Assembly: GCA_027484605.1 (NCBI GenBank)
Contig: JAIXSR010000142.1
Coordinates: 1 to 42,408, forward strand
From: Hyphomicrobiales bacterium
GTDB taxonomy: Bacteria; Pseudomonadota; Alphaproteobacteria; Rhizobiales; Beijerinckiaceae
DNA: 42,408 nt
Direction of reading: 5' to 3'
Both the position numbers and the translations under genes were made by a program. Below, in pieces: positions 10,103-18,689 of the stretch. How positions within the stretch are numbered: position 1 is the first letter of the stretch; each line of letters begins with the position of its first letter. A model generated the notes under the pieces. That model searched no databases and had not been told where the DNA came from. It was given only the letters and a program-made list of their open reading frames with translations.

Positions 10103-11005
10103 TCAGCGGTAGCGGCGCGCGTTCCAGGCCGAGCGGCCGACAATCCACCATTTCCGGAGCGGATCGAGATCGACGAGCGTCTCGAACGGGCGGTAATCCG
10201 GTCTTTCCATCTTGCCCAGATAGGCGGGCACGAGGCAGCAGGCCAGGAAGGCCGGTCGCATCCGGGCGTCGATCTCGCCGATCCGGCCACGCAGAGTCTC
10301 GAAATGACCGCGGGCGCGTTGCCGCGCCTCGTGCAGGGCAGCGTGGAGGCCCTCGCTGTCCTTGCCTTCGGCGATGTCATCCAGCGAGACGCCGCAGGTG
10401 ATCAGCGTCTCGTGGGGCAGGAAGCACTGGCGCCGGCGGGCATGGATCGGGAAGGCCCTCAGAAGGCCGGTCATCGCATAGGAAACGCCGGCATAGCCGC
10501 AGAGATCAGCGCCGCCCGGATCCTCGCCGCGGGCGAGGATCAACGATGCAAGGCGGACCAGCGCCGAGGAGGTCTCACCGCAATAGCCCTCGAGATCCTG
10601 CCAGGTCGGCATCGGATCATCGTAGAGGTCGAAGCTCCGGGCCTCGATCAGGGCGAGAAGCGGTTCCGGCGGCAGCGCATAGCGTTTGAGCGTTTCGAGA
10701 ATGGCCATGGCGACCGGGTTCTGGCGGCCTGCTTCCTCGCCCTTGCACGACAGGGCCTCCCGCCACCATTGATGGCGCAACTCGCCGGGCATGGGCTCCG
10801 AGACCACTTCACGGATCCGGGCAATCTCGCTGCTGAACGCATAAAGCGCGAACAGGCCGGGCTGCGCCTCACGCGGAGCAAACAGGCAGGCAAGATAGCG
10901 ATCCGGGTCGAGGCTGCGGACCTGCGCCATGCAGATCGCAAAGGCCTCGTCCAGTTCCGGACCTTTCCGAACCGCAAGGCCTGGCATGGCAAGCGGCGAG
11001 TTCAT
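10103..11005 (-). CDS. Squalene/phytoene synthase-fold protein, NDUFAF6-like
   Basis: A 300-residue protein with the isoprenoid synthase fold but without the Asp-rich catalytic motifs of true squalene or phytoene synthases. Where DxxxD is expected it has AFSSEIARIREVV (about residues 56-68), followed by LRHQWWREAL; the second motif region is YCGETSSALV (141-150). This matches the non-catalytic alphaproteobacterial group related to mitochondrial complex I assembly factor NDUFAF6. The start at 11005 is preceded by GGGAGGAG seven bases upstream; an ATG at 11044 lacks this. It is the last gene of the yajC-secD-secF-Mth938 operon. A role in respiratory complex assembly is inference from homology and context. 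Confidence 0.8.
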   Translation of the reverse strand: MNSPLAMPGLAVRKGPELDEAFAICMAQVRSLDPDRYLACLFAPREAQPGLFALYAFSSEIARIREVVSEPMPGELRHQWWREALSCKGEEAGRQNPVAMAILETLKRYALPPEPLLALIEARSFDLYDDPMPTWQDLEGYCGETSSALVRLASLILARGEDPGGADLCGYAGVSYAMTGLLRAFPIHARRRQCFLPHETLITCGVSLDDIAEGKDSEGLHAALHEARQRARGHFETLRGRIGEIDARMRPAFLACCLVPAYLGKMERPDYRPFETLVDLDPLRKWWIVGRSAWNARRYR

Positions 11006-11100
11006 CCAGCCATCTCCTCCCAGCCGCAGATATGGAGCGGTCACGGGCCAAGGGAAGCGGGCGATGCCGATTCCCGTGTCTTCGGCTGTGGATTACTGCG

Positions 11101-11466
11101 TCAGACCGCCAGGAGCGCGGCGCCGACCCGGCGCCCTTCCTCGAACAGCACATTGTAGGTTCGCGCCGCTGCGGCCGTGTCCATCACTTCGACGTTGAAG
11201 CCGAGTTCGCGGAGCGCGCGGGCGAAGGGCGAATCCTGCGGCAGGGCTTTCTCGCCCGTGCCGATCAGCAGCATGTCGAGCTGGTTCATCTCCACGATCA
11301 CCGGGGTGAGCGAGGAAACATCGATCCGGTTCGGCGATGCGACCGCCCAGGACTGGATGCCGGTCGGCAGGGCGATGATGGAGCCCTGATGCGACATGCC
11401 GGCAAAGCGGAAGCCGCCATTGCCGTAGGATTCGATCTGATGGCCGCCAGGAACATATCCGCTCAT
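11101..11466 (-). CDS. Mth938-like (DUF498/598) protein, NDUFAF3-like
   Basis: A 121-residue Mth938-domain protein. Its features include SHQGSIIALPTGIQSWAV, the central LLIGTGEKALPQDSP loop, and ELGFNVEVMDTAAAARTYNVL. The family includes the human complex I assembly factor NDUFAF3. Its start overlaps the secF stop by four bases (ATGA, 11463-11466), so it is translationally coupled to the Sec membrane subunit. The next gene encodes an NDUFAF6-like protein. A role in inserting or assembling membrane subunits of NADH dehydrogenase is a reasonable inference, not shown by sequence. Confidence 0.88.
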   Translation of the reverse strand: MSGYVPGGHQIESYGNGGFRFAGMSHQGSIIALPTGIQSWAVASPNRIDVSSLTPVIVEMNQLDMLLIGTGEKALPQDSPFARALRELGFNVEVMDTAAAARTYNVLFEEGRRVGAALLAV

Positions 11467-12419
11467 GCCGTTGCTCCTGAATTGGCTGCCTTGTCGGCAT
11501 TGCCCGAGGTGCCGCCGACGCCCTCGCCAACGCGGACCCCAAGATAGATCAGAATCGGTGCCGCGATAAAGATCGACGAATATGTCCCGACAACGATCCC
11601 GAACAGCATCGCCAGGCAGAAGCCGCGAATGGTATCCCCGCCGAAAACGGTCAGGGCGACAAGCGCGAGGATCGCCGTGATCGAGGTGATGATGGTTCGC
11701 GGAAGTGTGGAATTCATGGAGAGATCGAGCAGCTCATGCAGCCCGATCTTCTTGTATTTGCGCAGCAATTCACGCACCCGGTCATAGACGACAACCGTAT
11801 CGTTGAGCGAGTAGCCGATGATGGTCAGGATCGCGGCGATCGAGGTCTGGTCAAACTGGATCTGGGTGACGGCATAGAAACCGATCATCAGCACCAGGTC
11901 ATGCATTGTCGCGATGACGGCACCGACGGCGAATTGCCACTCGTAGCGGAACCAGAGATAGACCAGGATCACCATGATCGCGAGCAGAACGCCGATCGTT
12001 CCGTTCTGGACGAGTTCCTGCGACACGCGCGGCCCGACAACCTCGACGCGGCGGAATTCATAGGCCGCCTCGAAGGCGCTGCGCAGCTTGACCACAACCT
12101 GCGCCTGGCCGGCATCGCCGCCCTCCTGCAGGCCGACGCGCAGGATCACATCCCGCGCCGAGCCGAATTCCTGGATTTCGACTTCCCCGAGATTCAGACG
12201 CGAGACCGCGTCCCGGATCTGGGCGATGTTGGCGCGATCCCCGCGCGACTGCATCTCCACGACCGTGCCGCCCTTGAAGTCGATGCCGACATGCATGCCA
12301 AGGAACAGGAAGGCCGCGACACAGAGGATCGACAGGAGCGCCGAGGCCGGGAATGACACGCGGCGGAACTGCATGAAGCCAAAGCGGGTATTGTCGGGAA
12401 CGAGGCGAAGGAGCTTCAT
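11463..12419 (-). CDS. secF: Protein translocase subunit SecF
   Basis: A 318-residue inner-membrane subunit of the SecDF complex, which uses the proton-motive force to help pull proteins through SecYEG. TM1 lies at about residues 24-42, followed by GIDFKGGTVVEMQ. A periplasmic domain follows, then a five-helix C-terminal bundle with the conserved ILTIIGYSLNDTVVVYDRVRE. Family length and motifs are intact. It follows secD by 43 bases and overlaps the Mth938 gene by four bases. Confidence 0.97.
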   Translation of the reverse strand: MKLLRLVPDNTRFGFMQFRRVSFPASALLSILCVAAFLFLGMHVGIDFKGGTVVEMQSRGDRANIAQIRDAVSRLNLGEVEIQEFGSARDVILRVGLQEGGDAGQAQVVVKLRSAFEAAYEFRRVEVVGPRVSQELVQNGTIGVLLAIMVILVYLWFRYEWQFAVGAVIATMHDLVLMIGFYAVTQIQFDQTSIAAILTIIGYSLNDTVVVYDRVRELLRKYKKIGLHELLDLSMNSTLPRTIITSITAILALVALTVFGGDTIRGFCLAMLFGIVVGTYSSIFIAAPILIYLGVRVGEGVGGTSGNADKAANSGATA

Positions 12420-12462
12420 CGGGATTTCCGGTCAGGACTGGAGAACGGGCGCTTCGACATCA

Positions 12463-14061
12463 TCAGATCGGAACCGATTTCGGCTTGAACCAGCGATACC
12501 AAGCCGCGACCATCATGCGCGTCAGCGTGAAGGCCGTGAAGATCGTGGTGCCGAGGCCGAGGCAGGTCGTCACGGCAAAGCCCTTCACCGCGCCCGTCCC
12601 GACGAAATAGAGGATCGCATGGGCAAGAAAGCCGGTAATGTTGGCATCGAGAATGGTGGCCAGCGCGCGGGTGAAGCCGGAATCGAGCGAGGAGATCGCC
12701 GAGCGGCCAGCCGCCTGCTCCTCACGGATGCGCTCGTAGATCAGCACATTGGAATCGACCGCGATGGCGAGGGTGAGCACGATCCCCGCAATGCCCGGCA
12801 GGGTGAGTGTCGAGCCGATCAGCGCCATCAGGGCGATGAGCAGCAGGAAGTTCACCCCGAGGGCGACGAGCGCGATCACGCCGAAGACGCCATAAGTGGC
12901 AAGGGTGAAGATCGAGATCGCCACCAGCGAGACGATCGAGGCGAGAATGGCGGCATCGATCGAATCCGCGCCGAGGCCAGCCCCGACCGTGCGTTCCTCG
13001 ACCAGTGTGAAGCTGGCTGGCAAGGCGCCGGAGCGCAGGAGGATAGAGAGCTGGTTGGCGCGCTCGACCGTGAAGCGGCCCGAAATCTGCCCCTGGCCCT
13101 GCGTGATCGGCGAGATGATGCGCGGCGCCGAAACGACCTTGTTGTCGAGAATGATCGCGAAGGGCTTGCCGACATTCTCGGTGGTGACCTTGGCGAAAGC
13201 CTGGGCCCCCTTCACGTTGAAGCGGAAGCTGACCACGGGTTCGCCGGTCCGCTGGTCAAAAGTCGGCTCGGCCGAGGTGAGATCCTCGCCGCGGACGAGG
13301 ACGCGCCGCTCGACCTGGATCGTGCCACCGCCCTCGTCGGTATATGGCAAGGTCTCGATTTCGGCCGGATTGGCGCCCGGCTCGGCGACCATGCGGAATT
13401 CGAGCTTGCCCGGCTGCAGGACGTCGGTGATTTCCTTTGAATTCTGCGCGCCCGGCACCTGAACGACGATTCGGTCTAGGCCCTGCCGCTGGATCGAAGG
13501 TTCCTTCACGCCCTCCGGATCGATACGGCGGCGGAAGATCTCGATCGACTGGTCGACGGCCCGGCGGATGCGCTCGTTGAGCTCGGCATCGGTGATAGCA
13601 AGCTGGATCAGCCCGTCGCCGAGATCGACCACTTCGAGGCTGCGCTGGCCGGTATTGCCGAGAACGGAATTGCTGACGGGAACCGAGAGTTCCTGGATCT
13701 TCGGCATGATGCGCGTGCGGGCCGCTGCATCGGCCACCCGGAAGCTGACGCCGCGATTCTGCGCGACGATGCCGCCTGTCGGGGCGACGCGCTCCGTCCG
13801 GAGCACGCGGCGGACATCTTCCTGAAGCTGCCGGACGAGATCCCGCGTGAGGCCGGCCTTGTCGGCCTCGAGCATCACATGGACACCGCCCCGCAGGTCC
13901 AGACCGAGCTTGATGGCGCCCTTCGGAACCAGGAAGGACGGCAGCATCCCGGTCATCGCCTTCATCCGGTCCGGGCCGAGCAGAGTCGGCAGCGACACAT
14001 AGGCCGCAAAGAACAGCGTGAAGGCGATCAGGACGGTTTTCAGGGTGGATTGTCTGAACAT
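12463..14061 (-). CDS. secD: Protein translocase subunit SecD
   Basis: A 532-residue SecD, partner of SecF in proton-driven protein export. TM1 is at about residues 8-28, followed by the signature KLGLDLRGGVHVMLEAD (DLRGG at 55-59). A large periplasmic domain (P1 head and base) spans to about residue 355. Five C-terminal helices include TLPGIAGIVLTLAIAVDSNV and LIYERIREE. Length and motifs are typical for alphaproteobacteria. It lies between yajC (60 bases upstream) and secF. Confidence 0.97.
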   Translation of the reverse strand: MFRQSTLKTVLIAFTLFFAAYVSLPTLLGPDRMKAMTGMLPSFLVPKGAIKLGLDLRGGVHVMLEADKAGLTRDLVRQLQEDVRRVLRTERVAPTGGIVAQNRGVSFRVADAAARTRIMPKIQELSVPVSNSVLGNTGQRSLEVVDLGDGLIQLAITDAELNERIRRAVDQSIEIFRRRIDPEGVKEPSIQRQGLDRIVVQVPGAQNSKEITDVLQPGKLEFRMVAEPGANPAEIETLPYTDEGGGTIQVERRVLVRGEDLTSAEPTFDQRTGEPVVSFRFNVKGAQAFAKVTTENVGKPFAIILDNKVVSAPRIISPITQGQGQISGRFTVERANQLSILLRSGALPASFTLVEERTVGAGLGADSIDAAILASIVSLVAISIFTLATYGVFGVIALVALGVNFLLLIALMALIGSTLTLPGIAGIVLTLAIAVDSNVLIYERIREEQAAGRSAISSLDSGFTRALATILDANITGFLAHAILYFVGTGAVKGFAVTTCLGLGTTIFTAFTLTRMMVAAWYRWFKPKSVPI

Positions 14062-14121
14062 TGACCCTCCCGCCGGGATTCCGGCGGTTCCAGCTTCATC
14101 AGGGGCGGAAGGCTCGTCCGG

Positions 14122-14463
14122 TCAGGACTGAACCGGCTCGCTCTTGTTCCGCACTTCCGCAACCATGCCGCGCACCAGGCGCACGCGGACATTGTCGGCG
14201 ATTTCGACCTCGATCTCTGCATCGTCGATGACCTTGGTGATCTTGCCGATCATGCCGGAGGTCATCACCACGGTATCCCCGCGGCGCAGGTTCTTCACCA
14301 TCTCCTGATGGGCCTTCGCGCGCTTCTGCTGCGGGCGGATCAGCAGGAAATACATGATGATCAGCACGAACACGAAGGGAAGCAGCTGCATGAACATGTC
14401 GTTCGCGCCGGGGGCGGCAGCCGCCTGAGCATAAGCTGGGGTAATGAACAAGGCGCACTCCAA
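14122..14463 (-). CDS. yajC: Preprotein translocase accessory subunit YajC
   Basis: A 113-residue SecDF-associated protein. An N-terminal stretch ending PAYAQAAAAPGAND precedes a single TM (about 26-43, LLPFVFVLIIMYFLLIRPQQ) with the hallmark LIRPQQKR. A small cytoplasmic domain follows, with VKNLRRGDTVVMTSGMIGKI. It is the first gene of the minus-strand yajC-secD-secF operon and diverges from the DUF815 ATPase gene. The operon promoter should lie in the 192 bases between 14464 and 14655. Confidence 0.95.
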   Translation of the reverse strand: MECALFITPAYAQAAAAPGANDMFMQLLPFVFVLIIMYFLLIRPQQKRAKAHQEMVKNLRRGDTVVMTSGMIGKITKVIDDAEIEVEIADNVRVRLVRGMVAEVRNKSEPVQS

Positions 14464-14655
14464 GACTGTCAGGCCCGAACCGCCGGCGCCCGTGTGATTT
14501 CGCGCCGGAATATAGTGATGGGGCCATGAAACGCAAATGGTCCTTGCGGCTTTTCCCGCATGCCACCCCGACCTGTCGCGGAAACGACGCAGGAATCTGG
14601 CGCCGGTGCGTGCGATCCGCTATGGCGGGGGCCTCCGTGCCAAAGGTTTTCCCGC

Positions 14656-15519
14656 ATGTCGCTCGACAATCCTGTTCTCCTGCCCCTTCTCACCCGCATT
14701 GCCGAAGCGCTGGAGCGCATGGCCCCGCCCCCGCCGCCCGTGCCCGATTATGCCGCGGCGGAAGGGTTTCTCTGGCATGCGGCCGAGGACCGGTTGCAGC
14801 CCGTGCCGCGAATCCAGCGTGTTCCGCTCTCGCTTCTGGTCGGCATTGACCATATCCGTGACATCCTGGTCGAGAATACGCGCCGTTTCGCCGAAGGGCA
14901 CAGCGCCAACAACGTGCTGATCTGGGGCGCACGCGGGATGGGCAAGTCCTCGCTGGTCAAGGCGGCGCATGCCGAGATGGTGGCGCTTGGCCATCCGCTG
15001 AAGCTGATCGAGCTGCATCGCGAGGACATCGAATCGCTGCCCGCGCTGATGAACCGGCTGCGCATCGCGCCGTTCCGCTTCATCCTGTTCTGCGATGATC
15101 TCTCCTTCGATGCGGGCGAGAATGCCTACAAGTCGCTCAAGGCGATTCTCGATGGCGGAATCGAGGGCCGGCCGGACAATGTGCTCTTCTACGCCACATC
15201 CAACCGCCGCCATCTCTTGCCGCGCGACATGATGGAGAACGAGCGCTCGACCGCCATCAACCCGAACGAGGCGGTGGAGGAGAAGGTTTCCCTGTCGGAC
15301 CGCTTCGGCCTCTGGCTGGGCGTCCACAAATGCAGCCAGGACGAGTATCTGGCGATGATCGACGCCTATGCCGCGCATTTCGGCCTCGCCCTGCCGAAGG
15401 AGCAGCTGCATCACGAGGCGCTGGAATGGTCGACGACGCGCGGCAGCCGTGCCGGGCGGGTTGCCTGGCAATACATTGCCGATCTGGCCGGGCGGATGGG
15501 CAAGAGGATCGAGGGCTGA
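14656..15519 (+). CDS. DUF815 family P-loop ATPase
   Basis: A 287-residue AAA-type ATPase of the DUF815 family, function unknown. Walker A is GARGMGKSS (91-99) and Walker B FILFCDDLSFD (about 142-152). A sensor-like segment YATSNRRHLLPRDMMENE follows, then a small C-terminal lid with TRGSRAGRVAWQYI. The N-terminus has a Pro-rich spacer (PPPPPVP). ATG 14656 is preceded by AAAGG at 14642-14646; the frame is open from 14560 but that extension is not conserved. It diverges from yajC, a neighbour relation common in alphaproteobacteria, and ends in a strong terminator. Confidence 0.87.
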   Translation: MSLDNPVLLPLLTRIAEALERMAPPPPPVPDYAAAEGFLWHAAEDRLQPVPRIQRVPLSLLVGIDHIRDILVENTRRFAEGHSANNVLIWGARGMGKSSLVKAAHAEMVALGHPLKLIELHREDIESLPALMNRLRIAPFRFILFCDDLSFDAGENAYKSLKAILDGGIEGRPDNVLFYATSNRRHLLPRDMMENERSTAINPNEAVEEKVSLSDRFGLWLGVHKCSQDEYLAMIDAYAAHFGLALPKEQLHHEALEWSTTRGSRAGRVAWQYIADLAGRMGKRIEG

Positions 15520-15531
15520 TCCGGAAAGCAG

Positions 15532-15571
15532 AAACCCCACTGCCCCTTTCTTTGGAGGCAGTGGGGTTTTT
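15532..15571 (+). terminator. Rho-independent terminator after the DUF815 gene
   Basis: AAACCCCACTGCC (15532-15544) pairs perfectly with GGCAGTGGGGTTT (15557-15569), a 13-bp stem with a 12-base loop. It is followed by T residues on the plus strand. It also faces the end of the convergent LytM gene (15622) and could act in both directions. Confidence 0.9.
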
Positions 15572-15621
15572 CCGACGGAGGTCAAGGTCTCGCGAGATCC
15601 CCGCCGAATTCCGTTAATCCG

Positions 15622-17091
15622 TTATTCTGTCAGGTACTTGTTCGGATCGACCGGGGTGGCCCCCTTGCGGATCTCGAAATGGAGCTGCGGCGCCGTCACG
15701 TTGCCGGACTGGCCGGAGCTGGCGATCACCTGGCCGCGCCGGACGCTTTCGCCGCGCTTCACCTTCAGCTCGCTGTTATGGGCGTAGACCGAGACATAAC
15801 CGCTCGGATGCCGGATCAGAACCAGCTTGCCATAGCCCTTCAGGGCGTCATCGGCATGGACGACCGTGCCGCCCTCGGCGGCACGAACCGGGGTTCCCTC
15901 CGGCAGCGCGATATTGATGCCGTCATTGGCACCGCCGGTTCCGCGGGCGCCGAAGCCCGAGATCACGCGGCCGCGTGCCGGCCAGCGGAAGGTCGGCGCA
16001 TCGGTGGCTTCCGTCGTTGCTGCGGCTTCCTTCTCCGGCAGGGGCTGGGAGCGGGCCGGGACCGGCTTCGAATCCGGAATCGACGCCGTCGTCATCGCCG
16101 CCTCGTCGGCCTTGGCCTTCCGGCTGGCCACCAGTGCCTGGGCCTTGGCCTTTTCGGCCTCGGCCTTGGCCTTGTGGTCGGCAGCCCGGACTTCGGCGAT
16201 CTTCTTCGCGGCGGCGGCTTCCGCCTGCTGCCTGGTGCGGGCTTCCTCGTTCTGGCGGCGCATGGCCTCCAGCTTGGCGGCCGCGCGTTTCTCGGCTTCG
16301 CTCTGGCCGGTCGGCTGGACCTGCCGTGCCGTCGTGGCGCTCCGGGCCGGTTCTGCCTGACGCGGCGCTTCGGCCACGCGGGCGGGAATTGCCGGGGCCG
16401 ACCTGGCGGTGGCCGGAGGCATCGCCTGCTGCTGGGCCGGCGCTGAACGCGCCGTTGCCACCGGCATCGGCTGTGCGGTCGCCGGGCGCTGGATGATGGC
16501 ATTGGCTGCCGGATTCCGGGCGGCGGAAACCGGGCTGTAGGCCGGGATCATGATCTGCTGGCCGGGACGGGCCTGGTTGACATTCGAGATGCCGTTGACG
16601 GCCATGATCGCGTTGACCGGCACATTGTAGCGCGAGGACAGCGTGTTGAGGCTCTCTCCTTCCCGCAGCACGACCGGCGTACCGCCCACGGCGGACCAGC
16701 CCGTCGTGCCGGCATTGGCGCTCAGGGCCGTGGCCGGACGCTCGGCGACCGGCGCCAGCGGGACATAATTCGGGGCGCTGACCGAACCGGTCGTCAGCGG
16801 TGCGTTCGCGCGCGACGGGTTGACGCCCATGATCGGCTGGCTGGGCGGCGGCAACGCCTGCGTCGTGGCCACGGACGGACGAACAGGCTCGATGGCGCGC
16901 GGGGCCGCCGGCGCTTGCCGGTTGATCGAATTGGTCTGCGACGGATCATAGGCCGCCCGGGACCGGAACGGATTCTTGAAGGGGTCGTTCTCGAACCGGG
17001 TGACATCCGAGGAACAGGCCCCTGCGAGGCCCGCTACCATCACGGTCGCCAGAAGCTTGCGCTTCCCGCTACTCCATTGAAACTCACGCAT
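15622..17091 (-). CDS. LysM and degenerate LytM (M23) lipoprotein, NlpD/DipM-like
   Basis: A 489-residue envelope protein with a lipoprotein signal peptide (lipobox LAGAC, Cys26). One LysM domain (about 140-185) contains VVLREGESLNTLSSRYNVPV. An Ala/Lys/Glu-rich predicted coiled coil (about 265-340) precedes the C-terminal LytM domain (about 365-489). The zinc ligands look degenerate: the usual HxGxD segment reads NDGINIA and the HLH motif reads QLHFEIR, while VYAHNSEL keeps its His. This resembles E. coli NlpD and Caulobacter DipM, which activate amidases during division rather than cut peptidoglycan. ATG 17091 is preferred over GTG 17103. It follows pcm in the same direction. Confidence 0.85.
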   Translation of the reverse strand: MREFQWSSGKRKLLATVMVAGLAGACSSDVTRFENDPFKNPFRSRAAYDPSQTNSINRQAPAAPRAIEPVRPSVATTQALPPPSQPIMGVNPSRANAPLTTGSVSAPNYVPLAPVAERPATALSANAGTTGWSAVGGTPVVLREGESLNTLSSRYNVPVNAIMAVNGISNVNQARPGQQIMIPAYSPVSAARNPAANAIIQRPATAQPMPVATARSAPAQQQAMPPATARSAPAIPARVAEAPRQAEPARSATTARQVQPTGQSEAEKRAAAKLEAMRRQNEEARTRQQAEAAAAKKIAEVRAADHKAKAEAEKAKAQALVASRKAKADEAAMTTASIPDSKPVPARSQPLPEKEAAATTEATDAPTFRWPARGRVISGFGARGTGGANDGINIALPEGTPVRAAEGGTVVHADDALKGYGKLVLIRHPSGYVSVYAHNSELKVKRGESVRRGQVIASSGQSGNVTAPQLHFEIRKGATPVDPNKYLTE

Positions 17092-17208
17092 TACTCGTCT
17101 CACCCGGTAACCATCAAAGGCGATGATCCGGAGTAAAGACGGATTCAGCTTAAGGTCAGGTTGAGCAGCAAGGTTACCTGAATATGAATTGCGGAAGTGT
17201 TGCGCGGA

Positions 17209-17907
17209 TCAGAGGACCAAAGTCAGCCCGCCCCGGAGCGGCCCCAGCCGCGAAGGACCGAGATCCTGCTCGGCCGCCTGGCCCGAAAGATCTTTCCGCC
17301 ACAGGGTGAGCCGCGTTTCGAGGCCTTTCCGGCGATGCCCGACGAGGATGCCATGAGGGTTGAGACGGTCAAGGAAAGGCGTCGGCGGGAGGTCGAGCGC
17401 GCCATTGAGGATGATGCGGTCGAAGCTGTCCGGGCGGTCGAGCCGGGCAAGGCCATCGCCGAGCATGGGCGTCACGCCGGTGATCGCGGCTTGCCGGAAG
17501 GCCTGTTCGGCGAGGCGCAGCAGGCTGCGGTAGCGCTCGTAACTGGTGACCGAGGCGCCCAGCCGCGCCATGACACCTGCCTGGAAGCCCGAGCCGAGGC
17601 CGATTTCCAGCACGCGATGTCCGGGCCGGATATCCAGCAGGGCGAGATGGCGGGCGATGGAGAAGGGATCGGTTCCCTCCTCGCCGCAGGGGATCGGCAG
17701 CGAAACGGGGCTGTAGAGCCGTTCGGGCGGAAAGCCGGGAATGAAGAGATGCCGGGGAAGACGCTCGAAGGCCGTCAGCATCGCGGCATCGGTCTGGCCG
17801 CGCGAGCGGAGGTCGAGAATGAAGCGTGCCAGCGCGGTATCGGCCGTCATCGGGCCAACCGGCTCGAAGGCGTCATCGTCCCGCCGGTCGAGCGCGCTTT
17901 CCCTCAT
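17209..17907 (-). CDS. pcm: Protein-L-isoaspartate O-methyltransferase family protein
   Basis: A 232-residue SAM-dependent methyltransferase of the PCMT family, which repairs isoaspartyl residues in aged proteins. Motif I is [19 protein letters not shown] (from residue 99), preceded by PRHLFIPG (51-58) and followed by [14 protein letters not shown]. The segment before motif I ([20 protein letters not shown]) departs from the usual IGxGQTISQPYIVA, so activity or substrate may differ. Its ATG overlaps the surE stop by four bases (17904-17907). The surE-pcm pair is a widely conserved arrangement, which supports the symbol. Confidence 0.85.
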   Translation of the reverse strand: MRESALDRRDDDAFEPVGPMTADTALARFILDLRSRGQTDAAMLTAFERLPRHLFIPGFPPERLYSPVSLPIPCGEEGTDPFSIARHLALLDIRPGHRVLEIGLGSGFQAGVMARLGASVTSYERYRSLLRLAEQAFRQAAITGVTPMLGDGLARLDRPDSFDRIILNGALDLPPTPFLDRLNPHGILVGHRRKGLETRLTLWRKDLSGQAAEQDLGPSRLGPLRGGLTLVL

Positions 17908-18668
17908 ACGCCAAGGGCCTCGGCGAGGCGGGTCAGGTTAGGAAGATCGGTCAGGTCGAGCCGGAGCGGCGTGACGGAAATCCGGCTATCCGCCAGGGCG
18001 TGCAGGTCCGTGCCTTCGGCCGGGGTGATGCGGCCGCGCGCGAAGGCGAGCCAGTAATAGGGATTGCCACGGCCATCGAGCCGCCGGTCGACATCGAGCA
18101 TGGCCTGGTTGCGCTGGCCCTGCACGCAGACAGCAAGGCCGGCGACCGCTTCCGGTGCAACGGCCGGGAAATTGACATTCATGACGATGCCCGGCGGGAT
18201 CCCCGCCGCGATCAGCCGGCGCACGACATCCGCGCCATGGGTTTCCGCGCAATCCCAGCGGATGCTCTCGTGATCGCCGCGCGAATAGGCCTGGCTCAGC
18301 GCGATCGAAGGAACACCCAGCAGGGTGCCTTCCATCGCCGCCGCGATCGTGCCGGAATAGGTGACATCCTCGGCGACATTCTGGCCGCGATTGACGCCGG
18401 ACAGAACCAGATCGGGCCGGGTGTCGCGCAGGATGTGCTTGATCCCCATGATCACGCAATCGGTCGGCGTGCCCTTCACCGCGAAGCGCCGCGGCGAGAT
18501 CTCGCGCAGGCGCAGGGGGTCGTTCAGCGAAAGCGAATGCGACACGCCGGATTGATCGGTTTCCGGCGCCACGATCACCACATCGTCGGAAAGGCCGCGC
18601 GCGATGGTCTCGAGGACTTCCAGCCCGGGGGCGTGGATGCCATCATCATTGGTGATCAGGATTCGCAT
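17904..18668 (-). CDS. surE: 5'/3'-nucleotidase SurE
   Basis: A 254-residue metal-dependent nucleoside-monophosphate phosphatase. The N-terminal [15 protein letters not shown] carries the metal-binding Asp8-Asp9. Further conserved blocks are [23 protein letters not shown] and [19 protein letters not shown] (Asn ligand). Length and motifs are typical. It lies 21 bases downstream of serS and is translationally coupled to pcm. Confidence 0.96.
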   Translation of the reverse strand: MRILITNDDGIHAPGLEVLETIARGLSDDVVIVAPETDQSGVSHSLSLNDPLRLREISPRRFAVKGTPTDCVIMGIKHILRDTRPDLVLSGVNRGQNVAEDVTYSGTIAAAMEGTLLGVPSIALSQAYSRGDHESIRWDCAETHGADVVRRLIAAGIPPGIVMNVNFPAVAPEAVAGLAVCVQGQRNQAMLDVDRRLDGRGNPYYWLAFARGRITPAEGTDLHALADSRISVTPLRLDLTDLPNLTRLAEALGV

Positions 18669-18689
18669 GACCTTGTCCCCTGCCCTCGC

